DNA of 64,000 nucleotides from Halomonas sp. 328. Lineage in GTDB: Bacteria > Pseudomonadota > Gammaproteobacteria > Pseudomonadales > Halomonadaceae. Shown here piece by piece: positions 1 through 8,844 of the stretch; the first letter of the stretch is position 1; each line of letters begins with the position of its first letter. The stretch lies in contig NZ_JADOTW010000001.1 in assembly GCF_015645095.1 (NCBI RefSeq), positions 62,001 through 126,000 on the forward strand. The letters run 5' to 3'. The notes below the pieces were generated by a model. That model saw only the letters and a program-made list of their open reading frames with translations, ran no database searches and was not told the origin of the DNA. Both the position numbers and the translations under genes were made by a program.

Positions 1-152
1 CTCTACCGGCTAATGGAGTCTCGATCGCCATGTGCTGCCCGGGAATGGCCGGCGACCCTCCCTCCCCCCGACGCAAGCGCACACCGCCGACAAGACTTAT
101 CGGCCATCTCGCTTATGCTGAGAGTCCCCCCAATGGAACTCAGGAGCGCAAC
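1..152. other. window edge, no supported gene
   Basis: I see no convincing coding sequence here. An in-frame stop at 11-13 could be the tail of a gene that begins outside the window, but too little is present to tell. A Shine-Dalgarno AGGAG at 142-146 belongs to the next gene. Confidence 0.4.
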
Positions 153-791
153 ATGGAACGGGAACTCATCCTCTACACCAACCCTTACTCGCGTGGCGGC
201 ATCGTGCACTGGATGTTGGAAGAGATCGGGGCCCCCTATCGGGTGGAATACCTGGAATACGGCAAGTCGATGAAGGCCCCCGACTACCTGGCCATCAATC
301 CGATGGGCAAGGTGCCGGCCATCCGCCATGGCGAGGTGGTGGTCACCGAGGCGGCGGCGATCTGCGCCTATCTGGCCGACGCCTTTCCCGAGGCCGGCCT
401 GGCCCCTCAGCCCGCCGAGCGGGGCACCTACTACCGCTGGCTGTTCTTCGCCGCCGGCCCCCTGGAGGCCGCCATCGGACTGCAGGCCTGCGGGGTGGAG
501 ATGAGCGCCGACCAGGAGATGCAACTGGGCTGTGGGCGCCTCGCCACGGTGCTGGACGTGCTGGCCGACGCGCTTCGGGGGCGGCGCTACCTCGCCGGTG
601 AGCGCTTCTCGGCAGCGGACGTCTACGTGGGCTCCCATATCGGCTGGGGCATGCAGTTCGGCACCATCGATCGGCGCCCCGAGTTCGAGCACTACTGGCA
701 GGCCCTGGCGCAACGGCCCGCGCATCGCCACAGCATGGAACAGATCGAGGCGGCGATGGCCAAGTACCCGCTGCCCGGTGCCGAGGCCTGA
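153..791 (+). CDS. glutathione S-transferase family protein
   Basis: A 212-residue cytosolic protein with the two-domain GST plan: an N-terminal thioredoxin-like glutathione-binding domain (about residues 1-77) and an all-helical C-terminal domain. The cis-proline loop reads KVPAI (residues 53-57), followed by the conserved acidic/small pair in VTEAAA that contacts glutathione. The ATG at 153 is preferred to an earlier in-frame ATG at 30 because AGGAG lies just before it and the extra 41 residues look non-coding. The family conjugates or reduces electrophiles with glutathione; the substrate cannot be read from sequence. A hairpin terminator follows, so it is probably monocistronic. Confidence 0.9.
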   Translation: MERELILYTNPYSRGGIVHWMLEEIGAPYRVEYLEYGKSMKAPDYLAINPMGKVPAIRHGEVVVTEAAAICAYLADAFPEAGLAPQPAERGTYYRWLFFAAGPLEAAIGLQACGVEMSADQEMQLGCGRLATVLDVLADALRGRRYLAGERFSAADVYVGSHIGWGMQFGTIDRRPEFEHYWQALAQRPAHRHSMEQIEAAMAKYPLPGAEA

Positions 792-824
792 CCGACCGGG
801 TGCTCGAAGGAACGCCGGCGCATC

Positions 825-870
825 GACAAGGCCGGACCGGGGAAACCCGATCCGGCCTTGTCGTCTTCTC
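825..870 (+). terminator. intrinsic terminator after the GST gene
   Basis: A perfect 12-bp stem (825-836 with 851-862) is followed by a pyrimidine-rich stretch (tcgtcttctc). It sits 34 bp after the GST stop codon and upstream of ppiC. Confidence 0.65.
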
Positions 871-965
871 CCTGGCTGCCTCACCCACGCCGGGCATGCT
901 ATCCTCGGCCGAGAACCCGGCTGGCCATCTGGCCGGCCCGATAGCCACCCATCGAGGAGTGAATT

Positions 966-1244
966 ATGGCCAGGGCAACCGCGCGTCATATTCTGGTAGA
1001 GAGTGAAGAGAAGTGTCTGGCCCTGAAGGCCGAGATCGAAGGCGGTCGTGACTTCGCCGAGGTGGCTCGCGAGCACTCCAGCTGCCCCTCCGGCCGTCAG
1101 GGCGGTGACCTGGGCGCCTTCGGCCCCGGCCAGATGGTCCCGGAATTCGACAAGGTGGTGTTCTCCGGTGAGCTCAACACCGTGCTCGGCCCGGTGAAGA
1201 CCCAGTTCGGTTACCATCTGCTGGAAGTCACCAGCCGCAGCTGA
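966..1244 (+). CDS. ppiC: parvulin-type peptidyl-prolyl cis-trans isomerase
   Basis: A 92-residue single-domain parvulin, close to the 93 residues of E. coli PpiC. It has RHILV near the N terminus, the central block GGDLGAFGPGQMVPEF and the closing FGYHLLEV, which form the active-site fold. There is no signal peptide, so it acts in the cytoplasm, isomerising Xaa-Pro bonds. GAGGAG stands just before the ATG. It has its own terminator and appears to be a single-gene unit. Confidence 0.95.
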   Translation: MARATARHILVESEEKCLALKAEIEGGRDFAEVAREHSSCPSGRQGGDLGAFGPGQMVPEFDKVVFSGELNTVLGPVKTQFGYHLLEVTSRS

Positions 1245-1279
1245 TTTCCTCCGGTAACCGGCGCCTCGGCGCCAACGAG

Positions 1280-1311
1280 AAGGCCGCGGCGAGTCGTCGC
1301 GGCCTTCGTCA
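1280..1311 (+). terminator. intrinsic terminator after ppiC
   Basis: A GC-rich hairpin with arms 1280-1288 and 1298-1306 can be extended into the loop by further pairs, and is followed by a short T-rich run (cgtcatttc). It lies about 35 bp after the ppiC stop. Confidence 0.6.
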
Positions 1312-1372
1312 TTTCGACCGCGCCTCGCCCGACGCCGCCTGACACGATCCGGCCCGCTGACAAGGACAGCCC

Positions 1373-2359
1373 ATGACCACCGCCTTCGCGCCAAGCCCCA
1401 CCCCTGCCGCCCTGGGCACGCCCATGATCCGCGTCGAGGGCGTCTCGAAGACCTATCGGGGTGGCTTCCAGGCCCTTCAGGAAGTGAGCCTGACCATCAA
1501 TCGCGGCGAGATCTTCGCCCTGCTGGGCCCCAATGGCGCCGGCAAGACGACGCTGATCAGCATTATCTGCGGCCTGGTCAACGCCAGCGGCGGCACGGTC
1601 AGCGTGGACGGTCATGACAACGTCACCGACTACCGGGCGGCCCGAGCGCTGATCGGCCTGGTGCCCCAGGAACTCACCAGCGAGGCCTTCTCCACGGTGT
1701 GGGACACGGTGAGTTTCAGCCGCGGCCTGTTCGGCAAGCCCAGGGACGATGCCTACCTGGAGCGCATCCTGCGCGCCCTGACCCTGTGGGAGAAGCGCGA
1801 CAACCGCCTGATGACCCTTTCCGGGGGCATGAAACGCCGGGTGCTGATCGCCAAGGCGCTCTCCCACCAGCCCCAGGTGCTGTTCCTCGACGAGCCCACC
1901 GCCGGGGTCGACGTGGAGCTACGCCGCGAGATGTGGCAGATCGTCCGTGACCTGCGCGACGAAGGCGTCACCATCATCCTCACCACCCACTATATCGAGG
2001 AGGCCGAGGAGATGGCCGATCGCATCGGGGTCATCCGCCGCGGTGAGCTGGTGCTGGTCAAGGAGAAGCAGGCGCTGATGCGCCAACTGGGTCGCAAGGA
2101 ACTGACGCTGCAGCTCAAGGCACCGCTCGCCGCGGTACCCGAGGCCCTGGCCCCCTACCACCTGACACTGTCCGAAGAGGGGTATGCACTGATCTATCGC
2201 TACGACAGCGCCGCGAACAACGGCGAAGGCTCGGGGATCGCCGAACTGCTCGGCGCTCTCAAGGAAGCGGGCATCCGCTACAGCGACCTGCATACCCGAC
2301 AGAGCTCCCTGGAGGATATTTTCGTCAGCCTGGTCCAGGAGACCGAGCCAAGCCGATAA
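1373..2359 (+). CDS. yadG: ABC-2 type transporter ATP-binding protein, YadG family
   Basis: A 328-residue nucleotide-binding subunit. The Walker A motif GPNGAGKTT is at residues 52-60, the ABC signature LSGGM at 149-153 and Walker B VLFLDEP at 169-175, followed by TAGVD and the switch histidine in LTTHY. Long stretches match the E. coli YadG pattern ([32 protein letters not shown]). The first 18 residues extend beyond the usual start, but AAGGACA before the ATG at 1373 supports it. It should power the permease encoded 51 bp downstream. The substrate is unknown; ABC-2 exporters carry drugs, glycolipids or polysaccharides. Confidence 0.93.
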   Translation: MTTAFAPSPTPAALGTPMIRVEGVSKTYRGGFQALQEVSLTINRGEIFALLGPNGAGKTTLISIICGLVNASGGTVSVDGHDNVTDYRAARALIGLVPQELTSEAFSTVWDTVSFSRGLFGKPRDDAYLERILRALTLWEKRDNRLMTLSGGMKRRVLIAKALSHQPQVLFLDEPTAGVDVELRREMWQIVRDLRDEGVTIILTTHYIEEAEEMADRIGVIRRGELVLVKEKQALMRQLGRKELTLQLKAPLAAVPEALAPYHLTLSEEGYALIYRYDSAANNGEGSGIAELLGALKEAGIRYSDLHTRQSSLEDIFVSLVQETEPSR

Positions 2360-2410
2360 GCCCCCCGCCCACCCCTCGACGCCGTCTTTCCGGACCCAGG
2401 ATATCCGCTT

Positions 2411-3172
2411 ATGAACCTCAAGGCCGTCCGTACCCTCTACCTGGCCGAACTCGCCCGCACCAAGCGCACCATGCTGCAGAGCATCGTCTCGCCGGTGATC
2501 TCCACTTCGCTTTATTTCGTGGTCTTCGGCGCCGCCATCGGCACCCGCATCAGCGAGGTGGAAGGCGTCAGCTATGGCGCCTTTATCGTGCCGGGGCTGA
2601 TCATGCTGATGCTGCTGACCCAGAGCGTGGCCACCGCTTCCTTCGGCATCTTCTTCCCGCGCTTCTCCGGCTCCATCTACGAACTGCTCTCGGCACCGGT
2701 CTCCTACGCCGAGATCGTCATCGGCTATGTGGGGGCGGCGGCCACCAAGGCGGTGGCCCTGGGGCTGATCGCCCTGGCCACCGCCAGCCTCTTCGTGCCC
2801 CTGGAGATCGCCCACCCGCTGTGGATGCTCTTCTTCCTGGTGCTGACCGCCGTCACCTTCAGCCTGCTGGGCTTTATCATCGGCATCTGGGCCGACGGCT
2901 TCGAGCAGCTGCAGCTGGTGCCCCTGCTGATCATCACCCCCCTGACCTTCCTCGGCGGTACCTTCTACGCCCTGGAGATGCTGCCGCCCTTCTGGCAGGC
3001 GGTGACCCTCTTCAACCCGGTGGTCTACCTGGTCAGCGGCTTCCGCTGGAGCTTCTACGGCATCGGCGATGTCAGTCTCGCCGCCAGCCTGGCGATGATC
3101 TTCGCCTTCCTGGTCATCGGTATCGCCCTGGTCAACTGGATCTTCCGCACCGGCTACCGACTCAAGCCCTAG
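2411..3172 (+). CDS. yadH: ABC-2 type transporter permease, YadH family
   Basis: A 253-residue inner-membrane protein with about six hydrophobic segments and the ABC-2 permease motifs FIVPGLIM near residue 60 and LTPLTFLGG-like followed by [11 protein letters not shown] near residue 185. These match E. coli YadH (256 residues). It follows yadG directly on the same strand and presumably forms a homodimer with two ATPase subunits. The next gene is convergent. Confidence 0.92.
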   Translation: MNLKAVRTLYLAELARTKRTMLQSIVSPVISTSLYFVVFGAAIGTRISEVEGVSYGAFIVPGLIMLMLLTQSVATASFGIFFPRFSGSIYELLSAPVSYAEIVIGYVGAAATKAVALGLIALATASLFVPLEIAHPLWMLFFLVLTAVTFSLLGFIIGIWADGFEQLQLVPLLIITPLTFLGGTFYALEMLPPFWQAVTLFNPVVYLVSGFRWSFYGIGDVSLAASLAMIFAFLVIGIALVNWIFRTGYRLKP

Positions 3173-3200
3173 ACTCGGCCGCCAGCGGTGGCCGATCCCA

Positions 3201-4118
3201 CTATTCCAGGGTCGCGCCATCCAGCCTGACCATGCCCTCCAGGGCCGCGTAATCCAGCTCGTCAGCGTCCGTGGCCAATTCCGTGATCAGGAGTTCGAAG
3301 CGGGGACCGAGGGCCTGCCCCGGGGGCTCGTCCTCTCCAGGCTGCCACCCCTGCGCTTCCAGCATGGCCAAGCTCTCCGTGGAGACCTGGAAATCCCGCA
3401 TGCGGGCACCGGCGAGCATGCCCAGGGGTTCCAGGGCCTCGATCAGCCGCGCCTGGTAATAGTCGTCCAGACCGGCCATTCCCGAGTTGGGTGCGAAGAC
3501 CCAATCGAAGATGTAGGGGCTCAGCTGCAACGGCGCCGGGGAGAACGGCAAGTCGTCGTAGGCCCACAGGGTGCCGAGATTCACGGTGTGATACGAGCGC
3601 CACTCATCTTCATGGTGTCGACTCTTGTCACTGACCACGGCCAGCGCATAGGCCTTGGCATCGCGCCCGGCCAGCTCACGCCGCTCACCGGTAGGCTGCA
3701 CCACCACCCGCACCTCATCGGTACGGTGAAGGTTGTCGAACACGTCCTCGTACTCCAGCGGCGGCCGGGCCCCTGGCGCGGACACCTGGGGCAGCAGGGC
3801 CTCGCCTTGTCGGTCGGCCTCATGGGCCCGGCTGCCTACCGCTGGCCCGGTGTAGAGCGTCACGAAACCGCTTACCCGACTTTGCGTCGCTTCGTCGGGG
3901 GCAATGCGGGTGATATCCGGCCCCTGGGTGATGTCCCAGTACAGGTCCTCCCCGTTGAACACAGTGTGCATGCGATATCGGTAGTGCTCCCCATCCGAGC
4001 CGACAGCCAACGGTTCCGGCGCCGGATGCTGTCCCGCGGTCGTCATCAGCGGCGCGGCGACCAGGGCCACGCCTGCCATGGCCAGCCACCGGTAACGAAA
4101 GCCATCTGCCTTGGCCAT
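3201..4118 (-). CDS. exported protein of unknown function, last gene of an envelope cluster
   Basis: A 305-residue protein with a basic N terminus, a hydrophobic stretch (about residues 11-28) and a likely signal-peptidase site near TTAGQ, so it is probably periplasmic. The mature part is acidic and globular, without repeats or cysteine motifs. I do not recognise the family. It starts 24 bp after the stop of the gene upstream and is the last of a minus-strand run of exported proteins; an AGGAG-like site precedes the ATG. Convergent with yadH. Confidence 0.8.
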   Translation of the reverse strand: MAKADGFRYRWLAMAGVALVAAPLMTTAGQHPAPEPLAVGSDGEHYRYRMHTVFNGEDLYWDITQGPDITRIAPDEATQSRVSGFVTLYTGPAVGSRAHEADRQGEALLPQVSAPGARPPLEYEDVFDNLHRTDEVRVVVQPTGERRELAGRDAKAYALAVVSDKSRHHEDEWRSYHTVNLGTLWAYDDLPFSPAPLQLSPYIFDWVFAPNSGMAGLDDYYQARLIEALEPLGMLAGARMRDFQVSTESLAMLEAQGWQPGEDEPPGQALGPRFELLITELATDADELDYAALEGMVRLDGATLE

Positions 4119-4142
4119 CTCGAGCCCTCCTGTTGGTTCGGC

Positions 4143-5156
4143 CTAGTCCGTCGCCCAGGGGGGCGGCGGGCGCTGCTCCACCTCCCGCGTCTCGGCCGTC
4201 AGCGGTGGCCGATCCGACCCCGCCGCCACGGCCATCAGGCGGTACCAGCGGGCCCGTTGTTCGGTATCCATCAGATGGTCGTCATGGATCACCAAGTCGA
4301 CTCCCTCGTCCTGCCCCAGGCCCCGCTCGATCACCGCCTCCACGAAGGGCGTGCCCGGCGCCACCGACTCCCGCCATTCGAAGCCCCGCCAATGCTGCCG
4401 GCCCTGGTCGTCCACCACGGCGACACCCAGCCGCTCCAGGGCGGTATCGAGCAGGGCGACCTCCAGGGCCGCGAAGTCGAGCCGCGGCGTGATCTCACGC
4501 GCCTCCGGCCAGTCGCGCACCTCGGCAGTGAGCGAGGCGCCGTGGCGGCAAGAGAACGCGAAGCAGTCGGCCGGTGCCTCCCCGGGCAGCTCCCGGCGCG
4601 CGGCCCGGACGATGCCCGCGGCCTGGCCCTGCACCGGCCGGGTCACCAGGCGCCAGGCCAGATCCGGCCCCTCGCCGAATGCCGGCGGGGGCGCCACCGC
4701 CTCCTCGCCCAGGCGCTCGACCAGATCGGCGCGCCGGGCGGGGCCCAGGTTGAAGCGCGCCACCTCCACCAGGCTCACCGACATGGGCCCGCCCGCCCCC
4801 TCGGGCATCACCCGGGTCTTGGCATAGCGCAGCCGGTAACGGACATGGGGCAGGGCCGGTTCTTCCGCCACGACGGCCAGCAATGCCTTGACCAGGGGGC
4901 CGGTCCCGGCGTCGGGATGAAAGACGCTGTCGCCTGAGCTGTCCCCACTACCACGAGCGTCATGGGCCTCGCGCAACCGGACGTCGAGGGCCTCGACGTC
5001 CCGGACCTGCCACTCGCTCTCGGGCATAAAGGCCTCGCCCACCGCCGCCAGGGAGTTCGCCCCGGCGAATGTCTCGGCTTCGGGAAACCCATCGGCCAGG
5101 ACGCCCATCGCCACCAGCCATAACCCCGCCGCCAGGATCAACCGTCCATTCCGCAT
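4143..5156 (-). CDS. exported protein of unknown function
   Basis: A 337-residue protein with a short signal peptide ending near VLADG (residue 22). The mature chain contains a lone pair of cysteines (CFAFSC) that could form a disulfide in the periplasm. No known family was recognised. It starts 37 bp downstream of the preceding minus-strand gene and ends 24 bp before the next, so it is very likely cotranscribed. GGGAGG-type ribosome binding sequence precedes the ATG. Confidence 0.8.
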   Translation of the reverse strand: MRNGRLILAAGLWLVAMGVLADGFPEAETFAGANSLAAVGEAFMPESEWQVRDVEALDVRLREAHDARGSGDSSGDSVFHPDAGTGPLVKALLAVVAEEPALPHVRYRLRYAKTRVMPEGAGGPMSVSLVEVARFNLGPARRADLVERLGEEAVAPPPAFGEGPDLAWRLVTRPVQGQAAGIVRAARRELPGEAPADCFAFSCRHGASLTAEVRDWPEAREITPRLDFAALEVALLDTALERLGVAVVDDQGRQHWRGFEWRESVAPGTPFVEAVIERGLGQDEGVDLVIHDDHLMDTEQRARWYRLMAVAAGSDRPPLTAETREVEQRPPPPWATD

Positions 5157-5193
5157 GGCTCACCTCCCTGTGGTGTCGACTGCCTGATCGTTC

Positions 5194-5823
5194 TCAACGG
5201 GCGGCTTGCTGCCGCACGGCATCGAGATCCCAGCCGCGCATCAGCTCGACGGCGGCCTCCTGGGACTCCAGGTTCTGTCCTTTCACCTGCATCAGGATGC
5301 GACCATCCAGCAGCAGGGTGACCTCGGCCCGCGAGCGGTTGGACTCCCACTTGACGATGGCCGACTCTCGGCCCATGCGAACCCGCTCGGTATTGGGCTG
5401 GGCCGCGACCAGGGCCGGATTGTTGAACATGGCGGCCATGCCCTGGACCATGGGGTTGTCGATCATCATGGTCGCCTCCAGTTGCCCATTGCCGTCATCC
5501 TGGCGGTATTTTCGTTCGAGCATGGTGCCGCCGCTCCCCAGCATGGCCGCGGCGCCCCCGCCGCCGGCCGACTCCACCTCGTCGGCGCTCCACCCGGCCG
5601 GCGCCTCGGGGAAGGTCGTGGCGATACGCCCCGACATCAGCTGGCGAATATCATTGATGGCGAACTCCAGTTCGGTGATGGCCCCGCCGTAGTCCTCTGC
5701 CTGGTAGAGTTCGAGCCCCTGCTCGATCTGCTCCACGACTTCGTCCTGGGCCAGGACAGTCAATGGCAAGAGCAAGGCGGTGCCCAGGGCGGCGATACCC
5801 AGGCGGCGATTCAGGCTTCCCAT
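5194..5823 (-). CDS. periplasmic protein with a TPR-like start, function unknown
   Basis: A 209-residue protein with a clear signal peptide ending at VLAQ (about residue 25). The mature N terminus (GLELYQAEDYGGAITELE) resembles one tetratricopeptide helix pair. A glycine/alanine-rich stretch near residue 85 is followed by a beta-rich part with VTLLLDGRILMQVKG. The role is unknown. A helical pair plus a small beta domain suggests a periplasmic partner of another cluster protein rather than an enzyme. AGGAG stands before the ATG, and the gene is 41 bp from its upstream neighbour. Confidence 0.8.
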   Translation of the reverse strand: MGSLNRRLGIAALGTALLLPLTVLAQDEVVEQIEQGLELYQAEDYGGAITELEFAINDIRQLMSGRIATTFPEAPAGWSADEVESAGGGGAAAMLGSGGTMLERKYRQDDGNGQLEATMMIDNPMVQGMAAMFNNPALVAAQPNTERVRMGRESAIVKWESNRSRAEVTLLLDGRILMQVKGQNLESQEAAVELMRGWDLDAVRQQAAR

Positions 5824-5864
5824 GGTGTGTCTCCTTGATCGTGTGATCTTTTCGTTTCCCGGGT

Positions 5865-6869
5865 TCAGCGATCGAAGTCGAGTGCTTCGAGCTGTCCCGA
5901 CAGCTGGACCCGGTCCTCGCCGCTGGCCTCGAGGTCGATCTCGGCATCGAAGACGCCGTTGCGCTCACTCAAGCGAATGACGCCATCGATCTCCTCGACG
6001 TCGTGGCGCATCAGCGATGTGCGGATGACGCCGTCACCGGCCTGACCGGCCAGCGCATACTCGCCGGCACCGATCCCCACCGGCACGTCGAGGACGATAC
6101 GGTTGCCTATCGACACGGCGTAATCATTGGGGGTCTCGTGAATCGATACCCGGCCCAGGTATTGCTCGCTGTCGCCATTGACGGTGATCTCGTAGCGCGC
6201 TTCCCGCTGGGGGGTGAAATCGAGCCCTCGCACGGCACCCTCCGCCTCGACACGACGCGCCTCCTCGCCACGCCCGTCGGTGGCCTCGAAACGCCAGGCG
6301 GCGGAGGCCCGCTCGCCCAGCTCGGCCAGGTAGAGTTCCCCCGATACCTGACGCCCCAGGGTGCCGACTTCGCCATCGCCGCGCACATGGGCCTGCACCT
6401 GGTCGTCATCGGCATCGCGAAAGGAAGCGATGACGTAGCGGCGCCCGGCCTCGGCCCCCGCCGGCAGGACCAGCGAGACCCCGACTCGCACCACCTCATC
6501 CGGCGACGCCTCGTGGGCACCCTGGGTGTAGAGGGTCAGCGCATAGGGGCCCTCGGCATTGCTGCCGCGCCGGGCGGCACCGCTTCCCAGGCCCGGGCGG
6601 TAGATATCCCCGCTGGCCGCGCTGTCACGGGGCGCATCATTGTTCGAGGTGACGACACCGCTCAGGGTCAGGGTCGACTGCCCCGACTCCAGCGCCTCGA
6701 CCCAGGCCGACAGCTCACCGTCGCTCTGGGGGCTGCCGGCCGCTGCTCCCGCACCATTGCCGGCGCTGGCGCCACCCGAGTCACCGTCGCCACAGCCGGC
6801 CAGCAGCCCGGCCCCCAGCAGCAGGCCCAGGATCGGGGCGGAACGGCAGAAGTCACTGATGGTTGGCAT
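5865..6869 (-). CDS. predicted outer-membrane lipoprotein of unknown function
   Basis: A 334-residue lipoprotein. Residues 13-25 form a hydrophobic core and the lipobox LLAGC places the lipidated cysteine at residue 26. The +2 residue is glycine, not aspartate, so sorting to the outer membrane is expected. A flexible Gly/Ala/Ser linker (about 27-50) is followed by a beta-rich domain. The open frame extends further upstream, but the ATG at 6869 is chosen because GGAGGTG precedes it and it gives a proper lipoprotein signal. It lies 16 bp after the membrane-protein gene, in the same operon. Confidence 0.82.
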   Translation of the reverse strand: MPTISDFCRSAPILGLLLGAGLLAGCGDGDSGGASAGNGAGAAAGSPQSDGELSAWVEALESGQSTLTLSGVVTSNNDAPRDSAASGDIYRPGLGSGAARRGSNAEGPYALTLYTQGAHEASPDEVVRVGVSLVLPAGAEAGRRYVIASFRDADDDQVQAHVRGDGEVGTLGRQVSGELYLAELGERASAAWRFEATDGRGEEARRVEAEGAVRGLDFTPQREARYEITVNGDSEQYLGRVSIHETPNDYAVSIGNRIVLDVPVGIGAGEYALAGQAGDGVIRTSLMRHDVEEIDGVIRLSERNGVFDAEIDLEASGEDRVQLSGQLEALDFDR

Positions 6870-6885
6870 AAGACACCTCCTCGAG

Positions 6886-7869
6886 TCACTGACCCGCATC
6901 GCCGGTGGCATGGTTACCGCTGTCCGCCGGGGCCTCGGCAGCCCTGCCCTTGAGCTTGCGGAACTTGCGCGAGAGACCATCCAGCTTGGCCTCCCACTCC
7001 GGATCCGGAGTCTGCCCTTCGATGGTCTTGAAATAGGCCTGCATCATGCAGGTGATGGCGAAGGGCTCGAGCACCGCCACCTTGACGCTCCAGGCGAACA
7101 GCAGGGCCACGACCACCCCGGTGGCCGACCAGCCGCCGGGGATCAGGTAGGCCACCGCCGCCGCCGGGGCCAGCATCACCAGGAAGATGACGAAGGAGAG
7201 CCCATAGACGATCAGCGCCAGCCAGGCGGCGTTCTTGAACATCGGCTTGAGGTTCTGGCCGTAGAGCACCAGGCCGTCGCGTGAGGCGCTCCAGGGGTTC
7301 TCGGCCCGGGTACGAAAGCTGTAGGCGAGGATCACCTCGTCGATAAAGCCCACGGCGATGCGCAGGAACAGCTGCAACAGACGCAGGAATTGCCGGGCGC
7401 CGGGGATCGGCAGTAGCCCGAAGATGCCTCGCACCAGCCCGGTGAGGGCGCGCAGCACCCCCTTGATCAACTGGTCCACGGCGAACAGCGCACTGGCCTG
7501 CCCGAAGCGCGCCTTGACCGAGACGCTGGCGTGCTCGATCTGGCTGCGCCCCTGAGGAAGCGACTGGCCATCGAGCAGTTCCACCAGCACGGCGATATGC
7601 CCCGCCTTGACCAGATAGAGCAGGTATTCCCGCAGCACATACATGATGACCCCGACGATGCCGAAGCCCACGACCCCGCCCCAGAAGGTCGAGGCGGCGC
7701 GAAAGCCCTCGTCGCCGAAGCCACCGATGCCCCAGCCGACCCCGGCCCCCACCCCGGTCATCAGCACATAGGCCAGGGCCACCCCGAAATAGACCGCCAG
7801 GCGGAAGAGTATGAAGGGCAGCGTCTTGACCATCAGGCCAAGGGCCGTCCCGATCCTGAAATCCCACAT
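6886..7869 (-). CDS. polytopic inner-membrane protein of unknown function
   Basis: A 327-residue membrane protein with about six hydrophobic segments, including glycine-rich helices near residues 10-60 and 65-90, and others near residues 210-280. A charged, presumably cytoplasmic C-terminal tail follows. The start MWDFRIG at 7869 is preferred over an upstream in-frame ATG at 7899 because GGGAGC lies just before it. No transporter family signature was recognised. It is the only polytopic protein in the cluster and may be the inner-membrane anchor for the periplasmic and lipoprotein products encoded after it. Confidence 0.8.
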   Translation of the reverse strand: MWDFRIGTALGLMVKTLPFILFRLAVYFGVALAYVLMTGVGAGVGWGIGGFGDEGFRAASTFWGGVVGFGIVGVIMYVLREYLLYLVKAGHIAVLVELLDGQSLPQGRSQIEHASVSVKARFGQASALFAVDQLIKGVLRALTGLVRGIFGLLPIPGARQFLRLLQLFLRIAVGFIDEVILAYSFRTRAENPWSASRDGLVLYGQNLKPMFKNAAWLALIVYGLSFVIFLVMLAPAAAVAYLIPGGWSATGVVVALLFAWSVKVAVLEPFAITCMMQAYFKTIEGQTPDPEWEAKLDGLSRKFRKLKGRAAEAPADSGNHATGDAGQ

Positions 7870-7953
7870 CGCAAGCTCCCTCAGTCGCGGGTTGGCCACG
7901 AGTCATCGGGGCAGGTGGCGCAGGACGGCTGCCGCCTCGCCACCGGCCGCCGT

Positions 7954-8643
7954 CTACTCGACCGCCAGATCATGATCCCAATCCACCACGCGCATGCCCT
8001 CGAAGTGCCAGAGCTCGGTCAGGTCGAGGTCGAGCCGCACCGCCTCTTCCGAGGCCTGGCCCGCCAGGCGCCCTTCCAGCGTCAGCGTGCCCGTCATCGC
8101 CTCCTCGTCGACCCGTGTCAGGCGCAGCGCACCTTGCTCGGTAATCAGCTCCTGCTCGGCCACGAAGGCGCCATCATGGCGATCGCCGACCAGCGCCACC
8201 ACCATGAAGGTGTCGCCCGACACGGTCGCCACCTCGGGCCCGACCAGGTCGGCCTGCCCCTCGGTCATATGGGTGTCCACATGACGGGCCAGCCCCAGGC
8301 AGAGAAAGCGCAGCCGATCATCCGCACTGCGCAGCACCAGTTCTGCACTGGCCACCAATCCATTGCTGCCGGTATTGAAGCTACCGCTCCCTCCCACCTG
8401 CCATGCGTCGTTCTGCTGCCAGATGCCCGAGACCGGCACGGGTCCGAGATCGGGGATACCGTCCTCCATCATGGCAATAAGCTCCGCATCGCTGATCTCG
8501 TCCGGCGGCACCATGCACAGCGACGGATCGATCATCTCCAGCAGGAAGTCGGCGGGGGGACGCTCATCACTGGCCTGGGTCTCTCCACCCAGCACCAGGG
8601 CGGCACTCAGCACGACGACAGCGGAATGGTTGAGACACTTCAT
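7954..8643 (-). CDS. exported protein of unknown function
   Basis: A 229-residue protein with a signal peptide cut near TQAS (residue 24). The acidic mature domain is rich in short beta-strand patterns (for example TGTLTLEGRL). It carries few cysteines and no catalytic motif that I recognise. It stands 84 bp before the membrane-protein gene and about 200 bp after the gene upstream. A G-rich hairpin in that gap (8705-8731) may separate it from the gene upstream. Confidence 0.78.
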   Translation of the reverse strand: MKCLNHSAVVVLSAALVLGGETQASDERPPADFLLEMIDPSLCMVPPDEISDAELIAMMEDGIPDLGPVPVSGIWQQNDAWQVGGSGSFNTGSNGLVASAELVLRSADDRLRFLCLGLARHVDTHMTEGQADLVGPEVATVSGDTFMVVALVGDRHDGAFVAEQELITEQGALRLTRVDEEAMTGTLTLEGRLAGQASEEAVRLDLDLTELWHFEGMRVVDWDHDLAVE

Positions 8644-8704
8644 GGGACTTTCCCTCCTTGGATCACGTCAAGACTCGCCCGCAGCCTAGATCAGGGTACG
8701 CCGC

Positions 8705-8731
8705 TTGCCCCCGTTCAAACGCAGGGGGCAA
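8705..8731. repeat. G-rich hairpin, family seen three times around the envelope cluster
   Basis: Arms TTGCCCCC (8705-8712) and GGGGGCAA (8724-8731) flank an 11-base loop containing AAAC. Similar C5/G5 hairpins with AAAC or its complement in the loop occur at 12056-12075 and about 12145-12164. No long T-run follows on either strand, so it is a poor classical terminator. It may still end transcription or belong to a small dispersed repeat family. Confidence 0.5.
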
Positions 8732-8844
8732 TGGAGACAGGCCGAACGCCATGACGCCCTCGGTATCGATACGGCCAGAGACGCTCCCGTCTCGACTCGG
8801 AATCCGCAACAAGGGTGGCCCATCCCATCGGGATCAGACCTGAC

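Noticed and set aside
7455-7475. FNR-like TTGATCAA sequence
   Set aside because: It lies inside a coding region and lacks the four-base spacer of the FNR/ANR box.
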